DNA of 64,000 nt from Liolophura sinensis (lineage: Eukaryota; Mollusca; Polyplacophora; Chitonida; Chitonidae), in NCBI RefSeq assembly GCF_032854445.1, contig NC_088301.1, forward strand, positions 25,094,402-25,158,401, read 5' to 3'. The notes under the pieces were generated by a model, which worked only from the letters and a program-made list of their open reading frames with translations, was not told where the DNA came from and ran no database searches. A program made the translations under genes and the position numbers. This document shows, one piece after another, positions 35,401 through 56,934 of this stretch. Every line of letters starts with the position of its first letter. Positions within the stretch are counted from its first letter, which is position 1.

Positions 35401-37340
35401 ACTGCCTGGCTATACTGAAACTAAAGCAGTACCGGCTATCGTACTGCCTGGCTATACTGAAACTAAAGCAGTACCGGCTATCGTACTGACTGGCTATACT
35501 GAAACTAAAGCAGTACTGGCTATCGTACTGCCTGGCTATACTGAAACTAAAGCAGTACCGGCTATCATACTGACTGGCTATACTGAAACTAAAGCAGTAC
35601 CGGCTATCATACTGCCTGGCTATACTGAAACAGTACTGGCTATCGCACTGCTTGGCTTTACTGAAACTGAAATAGTACTGGCTATCGTACTGCCTGGCTA
35701 TATTGAAACAGTACTGGCTATCATACTGCTTGGCTATACTGAAACTAAAGCAGTACCGGCTATCATACTGCCTAGCTTTACTAAAACTAAAGCAGTACCA
35801 ACTATCATACTGCCTTACTTTACTGAAACAGTACTGGCTATCGTACTCCCTGGCTATACTGAAACTAAAGCAGTACCGGCTATTGTACTGCCTAGCTTTA
35901 CTAAGAATAAAGCAGTACCGGCTATCGTAGTGCATGGCTTTACTGAAACTAAAGCAGTACCGGCTATTGTACTGCCTGGCTTTACTGAAACTAAAGCAGT
36001 ACCGGCTATTGTTTTGCATGGCTTTACTAAAACTAAAGCAGTACCAGCTATTGTACTGCCTGGTTATACTGAAACTAATGCAGTACCGGCTATCATAGTG
36101 CCTGGCTATACTGACACTAAAGCAGTACCTTCTATCGTACTGCCTGGCTATACTGAAACTAAACCAGTACCGGCTATTGTACTGACTGGCTATACTGAAA
36201 CTTAAGCAGTAACGGCTATCGTACTTCATCGCTTTTCTTAAACTTAAGCAGTACCAGCTATTGTACTGCCTGGCTATACTGAAACTAAAGCAGTACCGGT
36301 TATTGTTTTGCATGGCTATACTGACACTAAAGCAGTACCAGTTGTCGTACTGCTTGGCTTTACTGAAACTAAAGCAGTACCAACTACCGTACTGCCTGAC
36401 TTTACTGAAACAGTACTGGCTATCGCACTACTTGGCTTTACTGAAACTGAAATAGTACTGGCTATCGTACTGCCTGGCTATATTGAAACAGTACTGGCTA
36501 TCATACTGCTTGGCTATACTGAAACTAAAGCAGTACCGGCTATCATACTGCCTAGCTTTACTAAAACTAAAGCAGTACCAACTATCGTACTGCCTGACTT
36601 TACTGAAACAGTACTGGCTATCGTACTCCCTGGCTATACTGAAACTAAAGCAGTACCGGCTATTGTACTGCCTAGCTTTACTGAAACTAAAGCAGTACCG
36701 GCTATTGTACTGCCTGGCTTTACTGAAACTAAAGCAGTACAGGCTATTGTTTTGCATGGCTTTACTAAAACTAAAGCATTACCGGCTATTGTTTTGCATG
36801 GCTATACTGACACTAAAGCAGTACCGGCTATTGTACTGCCTGGCTTTACTGAAACTGAAACAGTACCGGTTATTGTACTTTCTGGCTTTACTGAAACTAA
36901 AGCAGTACCGGTTATTGTACTTTCTGGCTTTACTGAAACTAAAGCAGTGCCGGCTATTGTACTGCCTGGCTATACTACAAGTAAAGCAGTACTGGCTATC
37001 GTACTGCCTGGCTATAGTGAAACTAAAATCAGTACCAGCTATAGTACTGATTGGCTGTACTGAAAATGAAGCAGTACCAGATATTGTACTGCCTAACTAT
37101 TTTGAAACTAAAGTAGTACCGACTATTGTACTGTTGGCTTAAATTACATGTAAAGTAGTACTGGCTATCATAGTGGGTGGCTATGCTAAAATGAAACCAC
37201 TACCGGTTATTGTAAATTAGTACCAGTTATTTTAGTGCTTGGCCATATTGAACCTAAGGCAGTAAACTGACTTAATACAGGCTATTGTACTGCCTGAAGT
37301 TAATGCATTACTGACTATCATACTGCCTGAAGCCCAAGCA
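32490..37340. repeat. 42-bp minisatellite array, roughly 110 units, with a hairpin in each unit
   Basis: The unit reads GCAGTACCGGCTATCGTACT, then GCCTGGCTATACTGAAACTA and AA. Units at about 33300-35600 are nearly identical; both flanks are progressively degenerate, as expected when unequal exchange homogenises a centre. Within each unit GCAGTAC and GTACTGC form a perfect inverted repeat around the 8-nt loop CGGCTATC (6 bp where the next bases are ACT). There is also higher-order structure: about 35623-36050 is repeated at about 36402-36830. The period is a multiple of three and lacks stops, so long ORFs appear on both strands; these are probably not genes. Confidence 0.95.
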
Positions 37341-37635
37341 GTGCGGGCCAATGTGCTGAAGCTAAAGGTAAGTATCTTTGTATGAAAATATTATGATTCA
37401 TATGAACCCATGTCACTCAATTAGTCAGCTTGCTGTAAAGATATTGAGAGATCTCTTTGTCCTATGACTGAAATAATGTTTTAAACATTACATCGAAAAT
37501 AAATCACTCACTCATTCACTCATCCTAAAAAAACAAACATTTAAACACCGTTAAAATGGGAAAACACTTTTGTACATAGCTTAATCGTGTAATGTTCATA
37601 CTTGTGTTTAGTGTACTGGATTTGTTCTTTTACAG

Positions 37636-38786
37636 GAGCTTTGGTCTTGGAAATCTTAGTAACTGTTGGCACTGGAGCTTGTGGGAGAAAAAAAACTTCT
37701 GATAACTGCAACTGCAACTTCCTGTGAAGTGAAATCCCAGAAATTCAATGCTTATCGATGCAGCTCAAATTGTATCCCAGTTGTCTTCTAGTTAATGTAA
37801 GTATGTCATGTATTTAGTTTAAAATGTTTATGACATCTTCCATTTTGGTATTTGACATGGTAATTTACACTTGTAGTGTTATGCTCAGACTATAACATAT
37901 CACGTTCACTAGCCATTATGTGTAAACACATGCCTCTGACGGGGCCTCTTTAATATTAGATTTGATGGGAGTTCAGTTTATGTAATAATTTTAGATTGAT
38001 TACTTGATCTCTGCTAATTATTGTGTTATAAATAAACCTATGTTTCCTAAATTTATTTCTAGAGCCAACCTATTTAAAACGTTGGATAGAAAAAACAGGC
38101 ACTTCAGTGATCAATTTCTGAGGATCTTGGTGGCGAGATGGACGACTATGGCAGAAACGTGCTGTTAGGACATCATTTGTTGGAGACCTCCGGCAGTCCA
38201 CCGCAGTATAATATAAGTAAGGAAGTTATTAGTGACTTGCCACTACTCCTGTAAAACTACTGAATAAATCTTGGTCAAAATTCTCAAACTTGTGAATGAA
38301 TTTGTGATCTTGAACTTTCATGAAATATAAATGAATGTCTCAAAACCAGTTTCGATTAACCCCATTACATGTAACTTAAAAGACAGGAGAAATTATATAT
38401 TAGCTAAAATAACACACAAGCAAAGGCAGGGTGGATATATCCAGGTACAGCTGTAACAGTCGTATGAATAGAATATTGTGGGCGTTAAGATCACTTCAGG
38501 GAATCGCTTGTTTATAAAGCTAGTACAAAGGGACTGAAAGTCTCTTAAAGTGACACTATATTTGACTGAATTGTCTTCACTGGTTTCATGTTAATGTTAA
38601 AATATGACTGTATTTTCAGGTGCTCTCCTCCTCTCACCAATACCACTCCGCGTTTATCTTCGGATAGACACTGGCGGCTCAGGACCTTATGGAATGGACC
38701 AGTATATCCCGCAAAAATGGAACAAAATGGCAGCAAAGAACTCAAAAGTCATATATGCCATCTTAAGTCAGTATCACTATGGATGA
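37636..38786 (+). other. Candidate spliced transcript downstream of the 42-bp array, with a possible 81-aa ORF
   Basis: Good splice signals appear in order: a donor at 37368 (CTAAAG|GTAAGT) at the array edge, an exon-like block 37636-37796 (TTTTACAG before, AT|GTAAGT after), a block 38063-38216 (TTTCTAG before, A|GTAAGG after), and an acceptor at 38619. An ATG at 38138 opens a frame that joins in phase across the last intron to a TGA at 38784-38786, giving 81 aa (begins MDDYGRNVLLGHH, includes YLRIDTGGSGPYGMDQYIPQ). No family recognised. It could be a small gene, a noncoding transcript of the element, or coincidence. Confidence 0.3.
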
Positions 38787-39212
38787 TGGAGAGCAACATA
38801 TCCATCTAAACAAATGTTGCCCCTAGAACACTAATACTGCGAAGAACTTGCGCATGTGGTTTCTTTTTATGACAACTTGACAAGTCTGTCTTATATAGTT
38901 AAATCTGCTGAGAAGGATGATAAGATGTTAGGTGTGCTAAGGGGCATGATTCTTATGGCAAATCAAGAAAATTGCCAAATCACAGAAGCTATCGGCTGGC
39001 TGGAAAGTTGAAGATAAAACATCTAGATTGAATTAAATGATGACCTTTAACAGCAACATGTAACAAGCCCTGTATGATGGTAACATTTATTGGTGGTAAC
39101 ATCTGAATGACCTGTCTTGTAGATACTTCAGTAACTGTACCGTAACACCATCATGTGAAACTGAAACTGTAATTCAACATTGAGGTGATATATATTCGCC
39201 TTACATACCTCA

Positions 39213-39400
39213 AATCGCTGTGAGTTCAACTCCACCGCATGCTATCTTCCTCTCTGGCTGTAAGTGGAAAGGTCTCAGCAACCTGCAGAAGGTCGTGGGT
39301 TTCCCTAGAGCCCGGTTTCATCCCACCATAATGCTGGCTGCTGTCGTATAAGTGAAATATTCTTAGCAGGGCGTAAACACCAATCAAATAAGTAAATAAA
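39213..39400 (+). mobile_element. 5'-truncated SINE (family 1)
   Basis: Runs from the B-box region (TCGCTGTGAGTTCAACTCC) through the body to AACACCAATCAAATAAGTAA. Flanking ACATACC repeats (just before 39213 and just after 39400) suggest a short target-site duplication. Confidence 0.85.
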
Positions 39401-40802
39401 GACATACCCCAATGTATGGACATCTCTGATTTTTGTAAATACAATTACAGGGCTGGAAAAATGTGGATTTTTTTTAGTCGCTCTGGCAGGCAACCAAGAC
39501 GTTCAACTGTGGTTGGCCCCTTTCACCTTGGTTGCCGCCCACTTTTTATGTCATTTTGGTATGTGATCATTTAAAGTACAATACAATAAAATACAATGAC
39601 ATAAATAATATCTGATAAAAGTGATTTTCTGATTGGTGCTGAAATCATTAATACTGAGAAATGGTTAAATACGTTTTGATCCATCAGTTATGTTGCCTTT
39701 GAATACCCTTTTGAAAAGTATGGAACGGAATTTTTAGGCAGCCATATGCATTTTCATTGATGTACGGTTCGGATGACAGACCAATTACATTTTTGTGAAC
39801 AGAATTTTTTGGACATGTATTTTTTGACCAAATTCAAAGCACGGTCGATTCATGAATGAAATGTACACTTCATCCAAATATAGCGGTAAGCCAACCTATT
39901 TCCTGGATGATACAGAAGACGGCTTATATTGTATATGTAGTAGCAGAATAGTGACGTATGTTTTGTACGGTATATTGGACCGTGAATATAATATTTTATA
40001 TTTTGATGTTGTGTGAGACGACACCGTAGGGTGAATTAAGTTTTGTAACAGAAGATATAAACCAAGAGAAAGGTCGTTGTTGAGCGATTATACAGTACGA
40101 AGCATTTTCATTTTTATCATGTACTGTGAAGAGTTCTTTTCCGTCGAGCCTCAGTAAGCGTCAATATCATTTAGCTTGTTTATGTACGATTGGTACAACT
40201 AGCTGGCCGACAAGGTCGATGGGAGTTTGAACGGCTAAACGATGATTAACTCTGAATCGGAATCTGAAATTTTCGCTTGGTACATGTTACATTGTGTTTT
40301 GGCAAAGTAGTTCCAAAGGGCAGAACTCTTGATCAGTGATTGTTTCTCCCAAGGAAAGTTCGACCATGGAAAGACTGCAGTTTTGCGGATGTGCATGCCT
40401 GGCTTTCCCGCTGAGCGAGTCACGCGGTCGCTCAAATGCGGCTTCACTTACGGGGTCGTCTCAAATTTTCGAATGGTCATTTATCTATTCCAATTCGGCC
40501 AATTTTCTAACCGTTTACGGGTCCCCCCTTTTCGACACTACTTCTGATATATATATGTCACTTTACCTGAATAAAGAAAATGTACTTTTCACTTTGGTGT
40601 TATTCATTTGCTGTATATTTTCAACAATCCCCACCAATTAAACAGTTTACTTTCTTCACGGGCATTAACATACATATATAATGGAAAATATTTTGATTTC
40701 TATACAGCACAGTGACAGAGGCTTGTGCAGTTAGGTTAATTAAAGTGTGTACAAACAATACATGTACTTTCAATTTGTGCCCACATTATCAAATATATAT
40801 CG
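39401..40802. other. Intergenic, no gene recognised
   Basis: AT-rich sequence with only short open frames lacking splice context. Nothing else seen. Confidence 0.4.
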
Positions 40803-41000
40803 ACCGCCTCGGTGGCCTATTGGTTAGAGTGTACACCTCGAGGTCGAAATATACCAAAGGCATTAAAATGGTACTTGTTGGCTCGATTGGCGCCCAGCGC
40901 TAAGGGCTTCGAGCAAAGAGACCGGACTCGTCAGCCCGATGTCAGTTTATAAAATGATTGGCTGAGGTGTCTTGTGTCTTCGGTATGGTGTTTCAGTGGC
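40803..41000 (+). mobile_element. SINE-like element (family 3), tRNA-like head
   Basis: The head GCCTCGGTGGCCTATTGGTT with an A-box-like TGGCCTATTGG, followed by AGAGTGTACACCTCGAGGTC, matches the minus-strand head at 50.5 kb (GGTGGCCTAATGGTTAGAGC). The body is not shared with family 1, and the 3' end is uncertain. Confidence 0.6.
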
Positions 41001-42168
41001 GGCAGCACTTTGACGGCATTCGCCCTGCCGATCCAATAATACACGGACCGTATAACATGATCAGGTTAACATAACGTGGCCACAGTAAAGAGGAGTGGGT
41101 GTGGGCGAAACAAAGATAACTTTTGGAAATACATATACAAGATACACTGGTTGAGGCAATCGCTATTATAGTGCAAACCAGACAGGAGAACATAGGCCTA
41201 TATATGAGACATACTCTTCGCAGCCATCGATACATTGTATTACACTACATAGTTTGTAAATGTGGTAAATATGCCTTTGGACATTACTTGAAAACGTATA
41301 TGTCCTGTGTTTGTTGAAACAGATCACAGATTTTCAGCACACATAGAGTACATGTGTAGCGCTTTACACTCAGTAATTTTCAACTTTACGGCTGTTACGG
41401 TTTTCTCGCAATAGATCTCCAAATATGGTGACAAATTGCGCTTTTTAACGTTTTCATCGCCATTTGCAGCAGAACTATGCGTCGCCGGAAAGAAATGAGT
41501 CCACATTCATGATCAGGACGTCAAACTACGTCGGGTAGCATGTTTACATTGTTCGTGCCTTCATCCCAGTCAAAGTGCCAAATATAGCAAATCGGCCTTT
41601 GCACAATATTTGAAGCATTGCAACTCCCACATTTATTGGCACACTATCATGATTTTACGCACGCCTACAGTACTCATATAGCCCTTTGTACTCAGTCATT
41701 TTCAGCTCCACAGCTGCAGCGGTTGTGTGTCACGTGACCTCCAAACATCGGCGAAAATTGCACTTTTTCGCATCTTCATAGCAATTCGCGACAAAACTAT
41801 GCGTCGGAGAAAGGAAAAACCACCAAATTCGTCATCAGAACATCGAACTACGCCTAGCAGCCTACTTGAAACCTTGAAATTCACAACATTTTCATCGCCT
41901 GACAGATTGGCTAAGCTGGGATCGAACTCTGACATGACTGACTGGTGTCACACCACGCAGCCGGGAGACGGTTAGCGTTTAAATCCTTGTGTAATTAGGT
42001 AAAGTCTTAGAAAATTTCGCCAGCATTTCCCCTACCACCCACACTATTGTATATCTGGCGTAGTCCCCAAGGCAGTCGCAATTCTCATTTCAAGTCTGCG
42101 TACAAATTTTCTTTATGCTTTCATCTTTTATATGAGAGTATAAGTTATTGGTCGAAAATCAACACATA
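41001..42168. other. Intergenic, with a diverged internal duplication
   Basis: No gene recognised. About 41320-41540 and 41680-41860 look related (CTTTACACTCAGTAATTTTC versus TTTGTACTCAGTCATTTTC; AACTATGCGTCGCCGGAAAG versus AACTATGCGTCGGAGAAAGG), so an old duplicated repeat is likely. Confidence 0.5.
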
Positions 42169-43306
42169 ACTAGCTACACGGTTTTCAAAGTTTCGATGCG
42201 ACCTTACACCGTTTGTCACTGAGGCAGTCGGCCGGTCATTCCCTATTCCCTTCCTTGGCATACTTGGCTCGCTTTGTGTAAGAAATAATGCAAAAACAAA
42301 CCCCGTGTAAGAGCAAATTTGAACTTCCACGTCTCAATCCACGACCTGCCATGCACAGACTCAAAGCTCTACTGATAGCTCGGCTGTTGTCAGAAAGTCA
42401 ACACTTAGAACACATGTCCATACCCTGACCTGGTTAGCGTATAGTAAAAAAGACAAGGTCTGCCCAAAACAAAGCTAACTTTTACAGGTCCACGTCGTTT
42501 GCTGTTGTAGTTAGATCTCTACGCCATCTAATAGAGTACTGGAGTTAGATGGAAACTGGAATCAATGTCATCGTACAACCGTTTCGGGAGATCACGGACA
42601 GTGTAGCCGAAAGCATCAGGTCAAATACTACAAACCCAGTCCAGTCCCCATCTAACTCCATGTTAAAACAATAGGATTCCCATCTTTTTCTAAACAAAAA
42701 ACGGTGTTGTCATATAAACGCTTCTAGCGAAAAAAACTGTTGATCGGAGCTCAAATCCGTTGACGAATGCTCGAAAGAGCATGTCTTGGGCTACAATTTC
42801 GTGCAGGTTGCACATTTTTAGCTCCCACAGATCTCAAGTTACAGGTCATTGAAGTTACGTAACTTTTTTGAGTTTTTTGCTAATATCTCAAAAAGTTACA
42901 CAGATATGCAAAAAATACAACCAGATTCAGAATCAGTAGCTCAAGATACATCAGAATACGTTGAGAACAATTGAACTTTGAGAACTTTTTGTGACGTCAC
43001 AAATTCGACCAATGGCGAACTCCCAGAATTTTGACCGGAAGTGAACCATTTTCGCAAACTTTAAAGAACTCGTGACTTACTAGCCGCATGTCAAATTTGA
43101 AACCGATCGGTTCTGTGGTTCTTGAGAAGAAGATTTTTAAAGATTTTACACAAAATCCAATATGGCGTCCGAACCACGTGACATAGCAAAAAAGTGGAGA
43201 ATTTGTCCCGAGATATTCACCGCCAGAATATGTGTGCAAAATATCAGACCTGTATGTTGAACGGTAAAAAAGTTTCCATGCGAACAAAGTCGGTGAAAAA
43301 AAAATA
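42169..43306 (+). repeat. Copy B of the approximately 1.3 kb interspersed repeat, 5'-truncated
   Basis: Begins within the unit at TAGCTACACGGTTTTCAAAG and continues to GTCGGTGAAAAAAAAATAAT. It carries a consensus CRE (TGACGTCA, 42992-42999) 9 bp before CCAAT (43009-43013). Abuts copy C through a (TAA)n tract. No ORF of note. Confidence 0.85.
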
Positions 43307-44636
43307 ATAATAATAATAATAACTAGAATGGATCTGCGAATAGCAGATCCTAGGCCGGGATCCCGGATCTGATCGATGACGTTTTCCCCTCCATGTTCTG
43401 TGTTCGAAGGACACATGTTCTATATACACGGCTTTCAAAGTTTTCATGCGACCTTACACCGTTTGTCACTGAGGCAGTCGGCCGGTCATATGTATTCCCT
43501 CGAATAGATCAGCGACCTTGATGATTCTACGCTATGCCCAGTGAAAAACGGTCGTCCCTTGGCAGACTTAGCCCGCTATTTGTAAGAAATAAGGCAAAAA
43601 CACGACCAGTGTAACAGCAAGTTTGTACATTCACATCTCAATCTACGACCTGCCATGCACAGACTCACAGCTCCACTGATAGCTCGGCCACCGTTAGAAA
43701 GTCAGCAGTTATACCAGGGCACATGTCCATATCTGTCAATCACCCCGGTCTGTTTAACGTATAGTAAAGAGGACGAGGTCTGCGCAAAACAAAGCTAACT
43801 TTTACAGGTCCACGTCGTTTGCTGTTGAAGTTAGATCTCTACGCCATCTAACTGAGTACTGAAAATAGATGGGAACTGGAATCAATGTCATCCTACAACC
43901 GTTTCGGGAGATCACGGACAGTGTGGCCGAAACATCAGGTCAAATACTACAAACCCAGTCTAGTCCCCATCTAACTCCATGTTAAAGCAATGGGATTCCC
44001 GTCTTTTTCTAAACAAAAAACGGTGTTGTCATTTAAACGCTTCTAGCGAAAAAACTATTGATTGGAGCTCAAATCTGTTGACGAATGCTCGAAAGAGCAT
44101 GTCTTGGGCTACAATTTCGTGCAGGTTGCACATTTCTAGCTGTCATAGTTCTCGAGTTACAGGTCATTGAATTTACGTCACTTTTTTGAGTTTTTGGCTT
44201 ATATCTCAAAAATTTACACAGCTATGCAAGAAATGCAAGCAGATTCAGAATCAGCAGCTCAAGATACACCAGAATACGTTCAGAACAATTGAACTTTGAG
44301 AACTTTTTGTGACGTCATAAATTCGACCAATGGCGAGCTTCCAGAATTTTGATCGGAAGTCAACCATTTTCGCAAACTTTAAAGAACTCGTAACTTACTA
44401 GCTGCATGTCAAGTTTGAAACCGATCGGTTCAGTGGTTCTTGAGAAGAAGATTTTTAAAGATTTTACACAAAATCCAATATGGCGGCCGAACCACGTGAC
44501 ATAGCAAAAAAGTGGAGAATTTGTCCCGAGATATTCACCGCCAAATTATGTGTGCAAAATTTCAGACCTGTATGTTGAACGGTGAAAAAGTTTCCATGCG
44601 AACAAAGTCGGTGAAAAAAAAATAATAATAATAATA
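43307..44636 (+). repeat. Copy C of the approximately 1.3 kb interspersed repeat, full length
   Basis: Between (TAA)n tracts, it has a 5' hairpin (GGATCTGC-GAATA-GCAGATCC), the CCGGGATCCCGG palindrome, the shared body, the CRE/CCAAT pair (TGACGTCA at 44310-44317) and an A-rich (TAA)n end. Defines the unit for copies A and B. Class unknown; the (TAA)n tail suggests retrotransposition. Confidence 0.85.
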
Positions 44637-44764
44637 ATAAGAAAAAACAGAACGATTACAATAGGGATCCCGTTCGGGAGAACGGGATCCCTAATAATAA
44701 TAAGAAAAAACAGAACGATTACAATAGGGATCCCGTTCGGAAGAACGGGATCCCTAATAATAAT
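44637..44764 (+). repeat. Two tandem hairpin tails with (TAA)n
   Basis: Each approximately 64-bp copy contains AGAAAAAACAGAACGATTAC, then a 13-bp perfect stem (AGGGATCCCGTTC / GAACGGGATCCCT) around a 4-nt loop, then (TAA)n. The copies differ in one loop base. They sit at the 3' end of copy C and 170 bp past the membralin stop. Confidence 0.9.
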
Positions 44765-44933
44765 AAAACCTATTCCATGTATGGTAAATCATTAACATCA
44801 TCACAGTTCACATTCCAGGGAATAGGAAATTTGGGGGAAAGGCTGTCAGTATCACCCATAGTTGCTCTTGTGATGCTTGTAATATACACACATATATGTA
44901 TATACATACACTCCTGAACATACAGCTTTCCTT

Positions 44934-54999
<10,066 letters not shown>

Positions 55000-55751
55000 T
55001 CAGTTTTATGTCATCTTGGGATTTTGTCCTGCAACATAACAATTTAAAATCAGTCACTGTTGAGTACATACATGTTGCCTTTTGATTACAAATTTTCAAC
55101 ATGACCTTGTAATCTTCAGTAGGGCTCTGCTAACAGCCATAAACATACATGTAGCTGTAATTTAAAATTATCTGCCTCTACTTCCTCTTTTTATGCTGCC
55201 AAATGTTTATTTCCACAGAAAAAAGATTGCCCATAGGTTACTAACAAAAAAAAGTATATAAGGTCTTGAAGTCAAACTGGTTCAGCTACAGTAGAAATGG
55301 AAAGTTGATGAGACATGATCCAAATCTTCCAACATGTACATTTTGTCTAGAAAATGAAGAAAATTGATTTTCCTTCATCAAAGTTACGTTAAGTAACAGT
55401 TTTACAGCCCTTGAAAGTGGTTGATATGCAGCTTAACTCAATCCCCCGTTGGTTTCATTTAAGTGCAGTATTTCATCACGTACCCGGCAAGGTGCAGTAC
55501 TAACTTGTCATGGTCTATGTGAAATATGTCAGATCAAGTGAATTAAAAATAAATTATGAAAGAGAGTTCTAAGTAAGAAATTTGGACAAGTAGTGCAAAG
55601 AGAGTCTGTTTTATGACTAATTATGTGTAAATATGAAATATGACATGTGACACCTGACGTTCTCAGACAATAAGACTATTCGAGAATGCAGATCTCCAGA
55701 TGCTTGACTTGATATTTTACTCACGCCTATCATCTTTTCTGATGCAGACAT

Positions 55752-55881
55752 GGGCCCACTTGCATGAAGCCCTCGTAACGTTAAGAGCACATAACTATAA
55801 TGGCGACATAATGCCTACAGTGCTGGTTGTCATGGTAGTGACGTGCTCTTAACGTTAAGTGGGTCTTTTGCAAGTAGGCCC
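55752..55881. mobile_element. MITE-like element with approximately 38-bp terminal inverted repeats
   Basis: The left end GGGCCCACTTGCATGAAGCC and the reverse complement of the right end (GGGCCTACTTGCAAAAGACC) match, and both continue to AACGTTAAGAGCAC. Total 130 bp, no coding capacity. A clear target-site duplication was not found. Confidence 0.8.
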
Positions 55882-56308
55882 AGGAGGAGAAACACTGCCT
55901 ACACATGCGACGCAAGTTATTAATACAAACCTCTGTTTCATGACGACATGTCAAAAACTAGGCTTTGCGGACTCATAATTTATGTACATACTGTGCCAAT
56001 TGACCTGCTTTCTAACAATAAACACATATGTACTATAATTTTTAGTTAAACTATAAATAAAATATGAAAGAGCAATTTTCAGTGTAATTTGTTAACATTT
56101 TTAATTTGATTTTGGAACACATTCTACATTGGTTGGATTGGCCAATTTTAGGACTTCACACAGAGTGTAACTTTTATGCCGGTCAACACACAATAATGTC
56201 TTCAAAATATGCTTCAATAAACACCTTGAAAACATGTAAAAAGGTTGAAGAATTACACTGCACAACAAAATGGGCATGGGCACTTTTTCAGTTTTAATGC
56301 ACGTGTCG

Positions 56309-56934
56309 GAAAACAGTTGATTACTAACCTCCCACGCCTTTCCTGTCATTCCTTTACAATGCTTATTGTCCTACGACACCTGACTCTTAAAATCCCAAGA
56401 TATCAATCATCCCAAAAGTAAATATCCATCCCTATTTATTAAAGTCCAACCTCTCTGGTCACTTCTCATTTACAAACTGACCACCATGTACACCTCAAGC
56501 ATGGATACGAAACAGCTGGATACGAAACGGCTGACCCATACTGGCCTCATTTCTGGAGGTCACACACATCAAAACAACAGCACGCACTCTAGTTTGGTTT
56601 GCTGACGCACCAACCTTAACGTGATTTGTACCATCTAAAGTCAAGGGGACTAAAACCAGCCAGTCATCATATAACAACAAAAGGACATCATAACCAGCAT
56701 AAATGAAGGGAGAGATAATTCCGTACCCAGTGCCTGGCCGTGCATGTGCGCCACGTAGATGGTGGCCATTTCGTAAGTGAGAAGTGACCGGAGAGGTTGG
56801 AATTTAATAAATATGGATGAATATTTACCTTTGGGATAATCGACATCTCAGGACATCAAGTCAGGTGCCCTAGGACCCTAAGCATTGTAAGGAGTGACTG
56901 GGCAGGTATGGGAGGTTAGTAATCAACTGTTTTC
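56309..56934. mobile_element. Foldback element with approximately 185-bp inverted repeats
   Basis: The left arm (56309-56490) starts GAAAACAGTTGATTACTAAC. The right arm (56749-56934) is its reverse complement, ending GTTAGTAATCAACTGTTTTC. Matching continues through TACAATGCTTA, AAATAT.CATCC.TATTTATTAA and AACCTCTC.GGTCACTTCTCA. The central 258 bp are unique and non-coding. Probably a nonautonomous DNA transposon. Confidence 0.85.

Larger units (their letters stand above)
22809..37340 (+). mobile_element. Helentron-type rolling-circle transposon with downstream minisatellite
   Basis: The order of domains (cysteine proteases, Cys-rich region, HUH Rep with two tyrosines, PIF1-type helicase, exonuclease/endonuclease/phosphatase domain) defines the Helentron/Helitron2 branch of Helitrons. 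The coding region runs 22815-32372; a 42-bp minisatellite begins about 120 bp after the stop. Helentrons and their nonautonomous relatives often carry short tandem repeats near an end, which is why the array is included here, but true termini were not identified, so the outer limits are approximate. Two frameshifts make this copy probably non-functional, or they are assembly errors. A SINE with its own target-site duplication sits in the first intron, so the insertion is not recent. Confidence 0.8.

Noticed and set aside
34256-36205. 649-codon plus-strand frame and the 1007-codon minus-strand frame as protein genes
   Set aside because: Both are explained by a 42-bp period with no stop in those phases; no splice sites, domain or upstream gene structure supports them.
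41727-41975. 82-codon plus-strand frame as a gene
   Set aside because: It lies in an old duplicated non-coding repeat, with a homologous non-coding copy about 400 bp upstream.
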